Source: Leptotrichia sp. oral taxon 223
GTDB taxonomy: Bacteria > Fusobacteriota > Fusobacteriia > Fusobacteriales > Leptotrichiaceae
Reading direction: 5' to 3'
Length of the DNA stretch: 64,000 nucleotides
Assembly: GCF_013394795.1 (NCBI RefSeq)
Contig: NZ_JABXYU010000004.1
Span: 124,001-188,000, forward strand
The stretch's first letter is position 1; each line of letters starts with the position of its first letter. Both the position numbers and the translations under genes were made by a program. The notes below the pieces were generated by a model. The model was not told where the DNA came from. It worked only from the letters and a program-made list of their open reading frames with translations, and did not search any database. Below, piece after piece: positions 53,173 to 61,365 of this stretch.

Positions 53173-54072
53173 TCATTCTGTCAATTTTCTCATTTCTTCA
53201 TCTTGTTTTTTTAAATAATCGTATTCCACATTTAAGAATATTATTATATTCATTATTGTAGCAATTAAACTCAGAACTACAGAAATTATTCCAGACACTA
53301 CTGAAATAAAAAATACAATATATTTTGGCATAAAAACAGATACTCCTATGAAAAATGGTATTGTAAATATACAATTTATCAAAACTATAATAAGAAGAGG
53401 AACTAGTATTCTTAATCTATTCTTTTTACATAAACATAAATTATATTTAAATGTGTCTACTATTGTCATATCTCTCACATAGAAAGTTTGTATAAAGTAA
53501 AGCGTATTTAATGTCAGCAGCAATATAATAATCACATATGTTGCTATCAATATTCCAAATATCAGATATTTTAAAAAATCTATTTCTACATTTCTTGTTA
53601 ATAATAAAAGAATAACTCCTAACATTACTAATACAGCTACTACAATTCCAATACACATTAAAAGTAAGAAATATACCCCAATAAATTTCAAATATTTAAA
53701 AGCTATATTTTTAAGTTTATATTCATTTTCTCTACCTTCTATTTTATAAGTCACTTTTGAATATATAATTGCTCTTATAAATCCCACACCAATTGAAATT
53801 ATTAAAATTCCAAGCGAAATTACAAGATTTAAAATAGTCTTTTTTACAATAGTATCCATATCTCCAATCTGAGTTGCAATTTTTACTTCTAAACTAATAT
53901 TTTGCTGCAAAAAATTAAAAAAGAACATAAAAATGTTTGCAGCAGCTAATAAACCTGCCAACAATTTATTTTCTGTAATAAAAACCTTCAAAACTCCAAA
54001 TGATTGTTTAAAATACTCTCCCATTTTTAACTTTCTCTCAAATAACTCTCTTTGTAAATTTTCAAAATCCAT
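53173..54072 (-). CDS. Array membrane protein 4 (paralogous family)
   Basis: 299 aa. The N-terminus MDFENLQRELFERKLKMGEY is identical to that of member 5, then FKQSFGVLKVFITENKLLAG. About six membrane helices; LYFIQTFYVRDMTIVDTFKY and LCLCKKNRLRILVPL in the middle; IIIFLNVEYDYLKKQDEEMR at the end. The upstream ~130 bp, including the ribosome site and the 3' end of member 5, is repeated near 54870-54985, evidence of recent recombination or gene conversion. Function unknown. Confidence 0.65.
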   Translation of the reverse strand: MDFENLQRELFERKLKMGEYFKQSFGVLKVFITENKLLAGLLAAANIFMFFFNFLQQNISLEVKIATQIGDMDTIVKKTILNLVISLGILIISIGVGFIRAIIYSKVTYKIEGRENEYKLKNIAFKYLKFIGVYFLLLMCIGIVVAVLVMLGVILLLLTRNVEIDFLKYLIFGILIATYVIIILLLTLNTLYFIQTFYVRDMTIVDTFKYNLCLCKKNRLRILVPLLIIVLINCIFTIPFFIGVSVFMPKYIVFFISVVSGIISVVLSLIATIMNIIIFLNVEYDYLKKQDEEMRKLTE

Positions 54073-54101
54073 AATTTATTCATTTCCTTTCAAATTTATT
54101 T

Positions 54102-54920
54102 TTAATTTTTATTTTTCTTTTTCAAATAATCATATTCTACATTAAAAAATATTATAACCTCCATTACAGTTGCAAAACTTCTTATACAACTTAAAATAAT
54201 TCCAGAAAAAATAGAGATTCCACACACAACAGGTAATGGAACATTATGGGAAACAAAAAATCCATTAAAAAACGGCACCATAATTCTAACTTCCATAAAT
54301 CCTAATATAATAATAGGTATCAGTATTCTTAACCTATTCCCTTTGGATAATTTTAAATTATACTTTAGTGCATCCATTATTTTCATATCTTTAGTATAAT
54401 AAGTTTGCACAAAATATAGAGCATTTAATACGATTATTAGCCATAAAAAACTTGTTATACCCGATATTGCAGATAAAATAATCATCAAAATTTGATTATT
54501 TCCTGTTTTAAAAATCACATTATCTCCTACAAAACCAAGTATAAATGTAACTGACACATATATTGCTGTATATTTTACAAATTTTAAAAAAATATTTTTA
54601 AATTTATAATTCTCTTCATCATTTTCAATTTTTTTAGCAACGTTTGTAATTACAACTGCACTAAAAATATTAACAAATATCGGTATTAATGCCTGACGAA
54701 TCGTAAAAATTCCAATGTATTCAAATATTGAAATTTTTAACATAAACATAGAATTAATTACACCTAAAAATAACCATCCTGCATTTACCATTATAAAAAA
54801 CATTACCCAAAGCACATTTTCCTTCATAAATACCTTCAAAACTCCGAATGTCCGCTTAAAATATTCTCCCATTTTTAACTTTCTCTCAAATAACTCTCTT
54901 TGTAAATTTTCAAAATCCAT
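54102..54920 (-). CDS. Array membrane protein 5 (paralogous family)
   Basis: 272 aa, slightly shorter than member 4 because of a smaller first loop. It starts MDFENLQRELFERKLKMGEY, then FKRTFGVLKVFMKENVLWVM. In the middle LYFVQTYYTKDMKIMDALKY and LKLSKGNRLRILIPI; at the end VIIFFNVEYDYLKKKNKN. About six helices. It was evidently duplicated together with member 4. GGAAGTG precedes ATG 54920. Function unknown. Confidence 0.65.
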   Translation of the reverse strand: MDFENLQRELFERKLKMGEYFKRTFGVLKVFMKENVLWVMFFIMVNAGWLFLGVINSMFMLKISIFEYIGIFTIRQALIPIFVNIFSAVVITNVAKKIENDEENYKFKNIFLKFVKYTAIYVSVTFILGFVGDNVIFKTGNNQILMIILSAISGITSFLWLIIVLNALYFVQTYYTKDMKIMDALKYNLKLSKGNRLRILIPIIILGFMEVRIMVPFFNGFFVSHNVPLPVVCGISIFSGIILSCIRSFATVMEVIIFFNVEYDYLKKKNKN

Positions 54921-54944
54921 AATTTATTTCACTTCCTTTCAAAT

Positions 54945-55018
54945 TTATTTTAAATTTTTATTCTGCTTTTTCAAATAATCATATTCTACATTAAAAAATA
55001 TTGTAACCCCCATTACCG
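54945..55018 (-). pseudogene. C-terminal remnant of an array membrane protein
   Basis: Between members 5 and 6 the DNA encodes, without a start, VTVMGVTIFFNVEYDYLKKQ then NKNLK and TAA at 54945. This is the conserved family C-terminus. An eighth unit was lost by deletion, leaving its tail. Confidence 0.6.
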
Positions 55019-55864
55019 TTACAAAATTTCTCCCTCAAATTTATTATCTTCCAATTTCTTCAAATCCATATATTCCAAATTCAAATAAACAACATTTTCA
55101 ATCGTAGTTGCAAAAATTTCAGAAATTGTTTTAATTATCCCAGTAGCTATAGAACTAAGTATTCCTAATATTAGCAGATTTTTTATCATTAATTCCAAAA
55201 TTAATCCATAAAACTGATTAACTAAAAGTGCAATAAAAAAAATTATCGCTAGCGGAATTAGTATTACTAATCTTTTTCTTTTGATTAAATGAAAGTTATA
55301 TTTTAATGCTTCAATAATATTTATATCTCTTAAATAATATGCCTGTTTAAAGTATAAAAAATTTAATTTTAAAATAAAAAAAATAACTGATACTAGGATT
55401 AATGGATTTATAAATTTTAAAAGCATACCCGCACTAATTCCTATAATTGCTCCTATCAATATATTTATAAAAACCATTATTATAAATTTAACAATAATTT
55501 CTGACACTTTAAATTCCTTAATTCTGTTCTCTATTTCCAATCCTATTTTTTTTCTTATAATTGCAACAAAAAGTTCAATAATTCCAGAAACTATAATACA
55601 ACTCAATAAACAAATAATAACTGGAAAAAATAACGAATCATACTCGCTGGTGTATCTTTTACCTTGTAAAGTTATTTTGTATAATTTTCCTAATGGTGTC
55701 CATAAAATAAATGAATATAAAAAACTTAAAGTAACAGAAAATAAAAAATGAAAAAATATTATCAGAGGATGCTTTTTTACAAATGCTCCAAAAACATCAA
55801 AGCTGTTATTCACATATTCCCAGATGGAAAGATATTTTCCTTATAAATCATTTCTTAAATTCAT
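55019..55864 (-). pseudogene. Array membrane protein 6, nonsense codon at position 8
   Basis: The original start is ATG 55864, with AGAGGTAG just upstream, reading MNLRNDL, then TAA (55841-55843), then GKYLSIWEYVNNSFDVFGAF, which aligns with the N-termini of the other members. A shorter product could start at GTG 55813 (264 aa). The body has about six helices, LYFKQAYYLRDINIIEALKY and HLIKRKRLVILIPL in the middle, and ENVVYLNLEYMDLKKLEDNK at the end, so it is the most divergent member. Being first in the array, it may be a decaying gene or use re-initiation. Confidence 0.6.
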
Positions 55865-56010
55865 CAAAACTACCTCTTTCTATAAAATTAAGTTTAAAAT
55901 TTTCTAATGTTAAAATTATAACATATTTTATTTGTTTTTAAAAATTATTTTGTATAATCGGATAAAGGAAAAATTTTCATTTTTATTCTAAGATAAATAT
56001 AATTAATTTT

Positions 56011-56019
56011 TGATATAAT
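56011..56019 (+). promoter_or_regulatory. Extended -10 promoter of the MORN-repeat gene
   Basis: TGATATAAT. It overlaps the ATG at 56018, which therefore cannot be the start codon; the next in-frame ATG at 56054 is. Confidence 0.6.
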
Positions 56020-56053
56020 GAAAATAATGTTAGAAAAAGGAGGCAAATTTATT

Positions 56054-56965
56054 ATGCTAAAATCATTCAAAAAATCAATGATTATTTTATTTTCATGTGT
56101 ATCTGTGAGTATTCTAGCTTCAGCTGCAACCCCAAATGTTACACCAAAAAGAAGCAGTGAGTACTTATCACAATCATCCCGTGCATTAAGTTCACCTTAC
56201 AGCACAGTTGCTGATGTTGTCATTTCTGGAAACCTTGCGACTGTAAAAGAAACTGGACAACCATTTACTGGAACTTATGTTGAATTTAGTGAAAGCGGAA
56301 ATGCTCAAGCAGTAAGAAATTACCAAAATGGGACATTAAATGGGCTTATGTTTTTGTATTATGGAAATGGTAACATACAAAAAGTAGTAAACTATGTAAA
56401 TGGTATAAGAAACGGTGAAGACATTGACTTTTACGGAAATGGAAATTCAAAAGTGCTAAAAAATTACCAAAACGGTTTATTAAATGGAAAAAGTTATGAA
56501 TTTGACGAATTTGGACGTTTAACCACTTCTCTTGAATATGTGAACAACGCTAAAAATGGAAAGGAACTAAAATTTTCAAACGGCGTTGTAACAAATGAAA
56601 ATACGTATGCCAATGGGCAGTTAAACGGTGAAGCAAAATCATACTATTCCAATGGAAATTTACGTTCAAACGGGAATTATTCACGTAACTTTAGAAATGG
56701 ACAATGGACTTGGAATTATGAAAATGGTTCAAAAAAACTAATTGAAACTTATCAAAATGGTTTAGTTACAGAAATTTTAGGATATTCAAGAAACGGTGGA
56801 AAAGAACGTGAAATGAAACTTGTAAATGGAAACGGCAATTTTACCCAGTATTATGATAACGGAAAAGTTAAAGTACAAGGCGCATTAAGAAACTATAAAG
56901 CCTATGGAAACTGGAGCTTCTACAACAAAGACGGATACTTGACTGATACTCAAGGATTTTATTAA
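56054..56965 (+). CDS. Exported MORN-repeat protein (YwqK-like)
   Basis: 303 aa from ATG 56054, after AAAGGAGG. A signal peptide (MLKSFKKSMIILFSCVSVSI) is followed by about ten MORN_2-type repeats of ~23 residues: YQNGTLNGLMFLYYGNGNIQ, YVNGIRNGEDIDFYGNGNSK, YANGQLNGEAKSYYSNGNLR, RNFRNGQWTWNYENGSKKLI. Such repeats form flat beta-meanders that bind lipids or proteins. It is one of few plus-strand genes here and has its own promoter. Surface or periplasmic role likely; target unknown. Confidence 0.82.
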   Translation: MLKSFKKSMIILFSCVSVSILASAATPNVTPKRSSEYLSQSSRALSSPYSTVADVVISGNLATVKETGQPFTGTYVEFSESGNAQAVRNYQNGTLNGLMFLYYGNGNIQKVVNYVNGIRNGEDIDFYGNGNSKVLKNYQNGLLNGKSYEFDEFGRLTTSLEYVNNAKNGKELKFSNGVVTNENTYANGQLNGEAKSYYSNGNLRSNGNYSRNFRNGQWTWNYENGSKKLIETYQNGLVTEILGYSRNGGKEREMKLVNGNGNFTQYYDNGKVKVQGALRNYKAYGNWSFYNKDGYLTDTQGFY

Positions 56966-56972
56966 AAATAAG

Positions 56973-57000
56973 TTGATTTTTTTAGAAAATGGTGTATAAT
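56973..57000 (+). promoter_or_regulatory. Promoter of the 57.2-kb exported protein gene
   Basis: TTGATT (56973-56978), 16-nt spacer, TATAAT (56995-57000). The leader to ATG 57157 is long (about 150 nt). Confidence 0.65.
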
Positions 57001-57156
57001 AATAGTAGGAAGACTTTAAAAAGAAATAGAAATATTAAAGAAAAATTAGTTTATATGTGATTTTTTATTAATTTTTATAATTCAATTTAAAATAATCCGA
57101 ATATATATTTAAGGAGATTTAAGAAAAAATTTTTATTTTGGAAAGTGGTGTTAAAT

Positions 57157-57525
57157 ATGAAAAAATTATTATTTACATTAATGTTTTTACTAAATGTTTT
57201 GGGATTTTCAGCAATGAAAAATGGTATTTATTCCGTTGAAAAAAAATACGACAGCAATTGGAATTCTTTCGTAAAATTAACTATTAAAGACGGAAAAATA
57301 ATCGGTGCTCAATATGACAGGAAAAACAAAAAAGGAGAATTGTTCTCAATGAGCCAACATTCATTTAGAGACATAGCTCTTGAAATTTCAAGAAATCTTG
57401 TAAATTCCCAAAACGTAAGTTCCGTAAAAGGAAAAGACGCAAAAGCAGTATCAGAATTTAAAGAAATGGCAAACTTTTTAATTAATAAGGCTAATAGTGG
57501 TAACACTGGAAATTTCAAAATGTAA
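57157..57525 (+). CDS. Small exported protein, FMN-binding-domain-like
   Basis: 122 aa from ATG 57157 (the earlier in-frame GTG lies in the ribosome site). A signal peptide MKKLLFTLMFLLNVLGFSA is followed by GIYSVEKKYDSNWNSFVKLT and IKDGKIIGAQYDRKNKKGEL. That strand-turn-strand ('v.i.dGkI..v.yd..nk.G') is typical of FMN-binding-domain proteins of the extracytoplasmic electron-transfer or lipoprotein type, but the flavinylation S/T motif is not seen. Moderately confident in fold, low in function. Confidence 0.6.
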   Translation: MKKLLFTLMFLLNVLGFSAMKNGIYSVEKKYDSNWNSFVKLTIKDGKIIGAQYDRKNKKGELFSMSQHSFRDIALEISRNLVNSQNVSSVKGKDAKAVSEFKEMANFLINKANSGNTGNFKM

Positions 57526-57591
57526 TGTAATCAATAAAAATATTACAAGTGGAATTTTCATTTTTTCAAAATTAAAAAGTTAATGTAACAG

Positions 57592-57635
57592 AAAAGGAGT
57601 TTTCTCATTATTAATTTTGAGATTGCTCCTTTTTT
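57592..57635. terminator. Bidirectional terminator between convergent genes
   Basis: AAAAGGAG/CTCCTTTT outer stem (57592-57599 and 57626-57633) with an inner TCTCA/TGAGA hairpin and T runs on both sides. It serves the exported protein gene (plus) and the NADH oxidase gene (minus). Confidence 0.8.
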
Positions 57636-57682
57636 CATCTTATCTATTTTTTACCTTATCTATTCCATATCAGAAATATTTC

Positions 57683-59014
57683 CTATTTTAAAGCATTTAA
57701 CCCTGCTAAATTCAAGAAATTCCAAGGCTTGTTATAATGAGGCTGGAAGAAGAAGTCTACAAATGCCAATTCTTCTACAGTCATTTTATTTTGAATACAT
57801 ACTGACAATGTATTAATTGATTGTGTCAAGTCGATTTTAGAAGTTAATTGCGCTCCTAAAATTCTTCTGCTATTTTTTTCAAATACCACTTTTAATGTTA
57901 CTTTTTCATAAGTTGGCATAAATTCAGGACGATAGTTGTCAACTGCAATTACGCTTTCTACTTCTATTCCTTCTTGTTTTGCAATTTCCTCTGTTAATCC
58001 AGTTGCAGCCATATTGTTTTCATAAATTTTAATTCCTGAAGTACCTTGTGTCCCGAGATGCTTAACTTTATTTTCAAGTAAGTTTATACCTGCTAATGTT
58101 CCCATTCTTACAGCATTTGTTGCAAGCGGAATATATCTTTCCCTTTGCAATGGATTATAAAATACCGAACAGCAGTCTCCTGCAGCCATAACGTCTTTAT
58201 TGCTTGTTCTCATATATTCGTCAACTTTAATCGCTCCATTTGGCAGCATTTCAAGCTGTCCTTTAAACAATGAAGTGCTTGGCAGGAATCCAACGCACAT
58301 AATTACCATATCTGCTTCATATTTATTTTTATCGGTAACTACCTTTGTTACATTTCCATTGCTTCCTTCAAATTTAACAACTTTTTCTCCAGTCGCAATT
58401 ACAATTCCTCTATGTTTAAACGATTCTTCAGCAACATCTGTAAATTCCTTGTCAAAATATTTGCTCAAAATTCTTTCTTCTGCATCAACTAGGACAACTT
58501 CCTTCCCATTATCTCTGAATGCTTCAACAAGCTCCACTCCAATGTACCCTGCTCCAATAACAACAACTTTTTGTGAATGTTTTGCTCTTTCAATGATTTC
58601 ATTTGAATGATTGTAATTTTTACAAAGCAAAATATTATTCAAGTCAATTCCTTCAATTGGTGGAATAATAGGCCAAGAACCAGATGTGATAATCAATTTG
58701 TCAAAAGATTCGTTAAATTCAATTCCAGTTTCCAGATTTACAACTCGCACTTTCTTACCTTCAATGTCGACACTTTTCACCTCGTGTTTCATTCTTGTTT
58801 CAACATTCATTTCTTTCAATTTTTCAGGCGAAGAATAAAACAATCCTTGAGGATCTTTCACAACTCCTCCCACATACAATGCAATTCCACAAGATAAGAA
58901 CGAAATATTATCATTTCTTTCAAACACTGTTATCTCAACCTCAGGGTTAGTTTTTCTCAAATTCACAATGGCAGCCGTCCCAGCATGCGTACATCCAATT
59001 ACTACAACTTTCAT
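57683..59014 (-). CDS. NADH oxidase / CoA-disulfide reductase-type flavoprotein
   Basis: 443 aa from ATG 59014 (AAAGGAG upstream); a longer start adding 18 residues is rejected. The FAD-binding VVVIGCTHAGTAA is at the N-terminus; redox-active Cys42 is in SFLSCGIALYVGG; the NADH-binding VVVIGAGYIGVELVEAF follows; GDCCSVFYN is the second FAD motif. The single Cys42 matches water-forming NADH oxidases that remove oxygen, but CoA-disulfide reductases share it. In an anaerobe it is probably an oxygen-defence enzyme. It has its own promoter and terminator. Confidence 0.9.
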   Translation of the reverse strand: MKVVVIGCTHAGTAAIVNLRKTNPEVEITVFERNDNISFLSCGIALYVGGVVKDPQGLFYSSPEKLKEMNVETRMKHEVKSVDIEGKKVRVVNLETGIEFNESFDKLIITSGSWPIIPPIEGIDLNNILLCKNYNHSNEIIERAKHSQKVVVIGAGYIGVELVEAFRDNGKEVVLVDAEERILSKYFDKEFTDVAEESFKHRGIVIATGEKVVKFEGSNGNVTKVVTDKNKYEADMVIMCVGFLPSTSLFKGQLEMLPNGAIKVDEYMRTSNKDVMAAGDCCSVFYNPLQRERYIPLATNAVRMGTLAGINLLENKVKHLGTQGTSGIKIYENNMAATGLTEEIAKQEGIEVESVIAVDNYRPEFMPTYEKVTLKVVFEKNSRRILGAQLTSKIDLTQSINTLSVCIQNKMTVEELAFVDFFFQPHYNKPWNFLNLAGLNALK

Positions 59015-59108
59015 GCTTTTTAATTCTCCTTTACAATCTCTAATTTTAAATTTTATATCAAATTCCAATAATTTTTAAATCAAATTATTTTTTTCTCAAT
59101 CTATTTTA

Positions 59109-59136
59109 ATTATACTATATTTTGAAAAAAAATCAA
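59109..59136 (-). promoter_or_regulatory. Promoter of the NADH oxidase gene
   Basis: Minus-strand TTGATT (59131-59136), 16-nt spacer, TATAAT (59109-59114). The leader is about 88 nt. Confidence 0.7.
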
Positions 59137-59190
59137 TGGTATTTTGAAATTTTTACAAATTTATATTCAAATAAAAATTACTTTTAAAAT

Positions 59191-59232
59191 AAAAAGACTA
59201 CTTTGAATTTTATTTTCCAAAATAGCCTTTTT
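59191..59232 (-). terminator. Terminator of the asr operon
   Basis: Long stem AAAAAGACTACTTTG paired with CAAAATAGCCTTTTT (one mismatch plus wobble), 12-nt loop, T tail on the minus strand, 58 bp past the small acidic ORF. Confidence 0.8.
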
Positions 59233-59289
59233 CTAAATTTAATTCTTACTATTATAAATTGCAATATTAATTGTGTCATTTACCAAATT

Positions 59290-59418
59290 TTATTCTTTAG
59301 TTTCGTCATCGTTATCCTGATGTTCTTCATATTCGTCATATTCATTAACTTCACTAGGATCTTCTCCGTGATAATCTTTTTTATACTTTTTGTATTTATC
59401 TATCCAATCTAAAGACAT
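59290..59418 (-). CDS. 42-aa acidic protein at the end of the asr operon
   Basis: ATG 59418, with AAGGAAG upstream, reads MSLDWIDKYKKYKKDYHGED and then PSEVNEYDEYEEHQDNDDET-KE to TAA at 59290. It lies 49 bp after asrC and before the operon terminator, so it should be on the same transcript. The basic first half and strongly acidic second half suggest a soluble small partner or regulator. I know no family; codon use and ribosome site look genuine. Confidence 0.6.
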   Translation of the reverse strand: MSLDWIDKYKKYKKDYHGEDPSEVNEYDEYEEHQDNDDETKE

Positions 59419-59467
59419 ACAAATCACACTTCCTTATATTTCTTTATAATTCACGTTAATCTTATAT

Positions 59468-60445
59468 TTACAATATTCCTTGATACTTTATGCCATTTCT
59501 CCAATACACATTATTTACCATCACAGTTTCTTCAGGTAAATTAACTCCTTTTAATGCCCATTTTTTAAATTCTTCAAAACCTGTTCTGTCAACGATATAA
59601 CCTATATGTTCTTTTGGAAGACTTCTGTCGATATATTTGTCAACGTATTCGTAAGTATTTTTTATAATTTTTATTATTGACTCTTCATCTGCCCAGAATA
59701 GCCAGTCTTCTGCCAGTCTTGGGTTTTGCTTCCCAGTTCTTCCCATTATTGCAAGTTTGTAATATTTTTTAGGGGATCTTGTCCATGCGCCTGTTGGGCA
59801 GTTTAAGACACATTCTCCACAGCCTATACATCTTTGATGATCTCTTACAGGTTTATAGTTTTTATATGAAATTGCTCCTGTTGAGAGCTTTTTACATTTT
59901 CTTTCACACATTCCGCAAGAAACACATTTAGATTCATCAAGTTCGGGTTTTGCCATTCCAATTATTCCAAAATCATGCATTCTGACTTTTTGACAGTCAT
60001 TTGGACAGCCTGTTAATGCTACCTTAAAGTGAAAATCATTTGGAAATATTGCTTTTTCGATTTTCTTTGCAAATTCCGTCGTATTATAGGCACCTTTTGG
60101 ACACACTTTGTTTCCGATGCAAGCGGCAATATTTCTTGTACCAGCAGCGGCATATCCTTTATCTTTATCCTTATAATTAATTTCCAATTTTTCCATGATT
60201 GGTTGCACCATTTTATTTACTTTCTCAATATCATTCCAAGAAATTCCCAACACTTCAAAACCTTGACGAGTTGTAATATGAACATTTCCATCTCCATAAG
60301 TATTAGCTATTTTTGCAACCATTTCCATTATTTCCCCAGTAATTGCTCCTCCTGGCACTCTCACACGCAATGCTGTTTTAGATCTGTCCTTTGTTACCCT
60401 GAATGCGTTTTTGGTAACAATTTTTCTATTTAAATCCATGCTCAT
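59468..60445 (-). CDS. asrC: Anaerobic sulfite reductase subunit C (siroheme/4Fe-4S catalytic subunit)
   Basis: The protein is 325 aa. It reduces sulfite to sulfide with six electrons. The nitrite/sulfite-reductase half-domain starts VRVPGGAITGEIMEMVAKIA and has HITTRQGFEV. The siroheme-4Fe-4S cysteines are in CIGNKVCPKGAYN and TGCPNDCQKVRMHD. A two-cluster ferredoxin insert follows (CVSCGMCERKCKK, CIGCGECVLNCPTG). AGAGG precedes ATG 60445. It is the third subunit gene in the order A-B-C, 41 bp after asrB. Confidence 0.95.
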   Translation of the reverse strand: MSMDLNRKIVTKNAFRVTKDRSKTALRVRVPGGAITGEIMEMVAKIANTYGDGNVHITTRQGFEVLGISWNDIEKVNKMVQPIMEKLEINYKDKDKGYAAAGTRNIAACIGNKVCPKGAYNTTEFAKKIEKAIFPNDFHFKVALTGCPNDCQKVRMHDFGIIGMAKPELDESKCVSCGMCERKCKKLSTGAISYKNYKPVRDHQRCIGCGECVLNCPTGAWTRSPKKYYKLAIMGRTGKQNPRLAEDWLFWADEESIIKIIKNTYEYVDKYIDRSLPKEHIGYIVDRTGFEEFKKWALKGVNLPEETVMVNNVYWRNGIKYQGIL

Positions 60446-60486
60446 TGTTTTTACCTCTTCTTTTGTTTTTTCTTAAAATTCATATC

Positions 60487-61365
60487 TTAATCAAGCAGTT
60501 TTTTTGCAAAATCGTATCTAAATACTGGCCCTTCAAGGCAAATATATGTTTCATCAATTTTACAATGTCCGCATTTCCCAACGGCACAGGACATCTTTCT
60601 TTCAAATGAAACCCATATTTTTTCAGTTGGAACACCTGTTTTTAGGATTTCAAGGCAAGAAAAATGCATCATTACTGGAGGACCTACAACAATGTATTCA
60701 ACTTCATCCATATTTTCAGGAATCTTTAAATCTGGAATATATTTAGTAACCATTCCTTCGTGCATTTCGTCTTCTGTCTTTCCAATATTTCTTGCTGTTT
60801 CTACGTTATCCAATGTTACAAGTATTTCAATATTTTCTCTCCAACGTGAAAATTCCTCTTCAAAAATAACACTTTCATAATTTTTATATCCAACAATGAT
60901 TTTAAAGGACTTCATTTGATCAGGATGTTTTGTAAAATATTCGATAATCGGACGAACTGGTGCAATTCCACTTCCTCCAATAACCATTACAATATGCTTA
61001 TTTTTGTATTGTTCAATTGGGAATCCATGCCCGTAAGGCCCTCTCAAAAAAATTTTATCTCCTGCTTTCAGTTCAAAAATCTTGTCTGTAACTTTCCCAA
61101 CTTTTCTAATAAGGAAATCAAGATAACCTTCCTCCAAGTCAAAATTTGCAATGGAAATAGGAGCTTCTCCAACTCCTGGTAATGAAACTTGCATAAACTG
61201 TCCAGCTTCTACACTTCCCTTTTTATATTCCACACGAAATAGCCATTCCAGCTCGGTAACTTTCTCGATGGACAAAAGTTTGTGAACAACCGGTAAAAAT
61301 ACGTTCATATCCATTATAGCCTGTTCATCCATATTTATTGTATTTAATGTGTTAATTATACTCAT
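60487..61365 (-). CDS. asrB: Anaerobic sulfite reductase subunit B (FAD/NAD(P)H, 2Fe-2S)
   Basis: The protein is 292 aa, a ferredoxin-NADP-reductase-like electron input module. The FAD domain contains GQFMQVSLPGVGEAPISIAN, the NAD domain GGSGIAPVRPIIEY and EYIVVGPPVMMHFS, and the C-terminal 2Fe-2S cysteines are in MSCAVGKCGHCKI and YICLEGPVF. It passes electrons from NADH to AsrA and AsrC. ATG 61365 overlaps the asrA stop by 4 bp, so the two are translationally coupled. The N-terminus has ~20 extra residues before VHKLLSIEKV. Confidence 0.95.
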   Translation of the reverse strand: MSIINTLNTINMDEQAIMDMNVFLPVVHKLLSIEKVTELEWLFRVEYKKGSVEAGQFMQVSLPGVGEAPISIANFDLEEGYLDFLIRKVGKVTDKIFELKAGDKIFLRGPYGHGFPIEQYKNKHIVMVIGGSGIAPVRPIIEYFTKHPDQMKSFKIIVGYKNYESVIFEEEFSRWRENIEILVTLDNVETARNIGKTEDEMHEGMVTKYIPDLKIPENMDEVEYIVVGPPVMMHFSCLEILKTGVPTEKIWVSFERKMSCAVGKCGHCKIDETYICLEGPVFRYDFAKKLLD

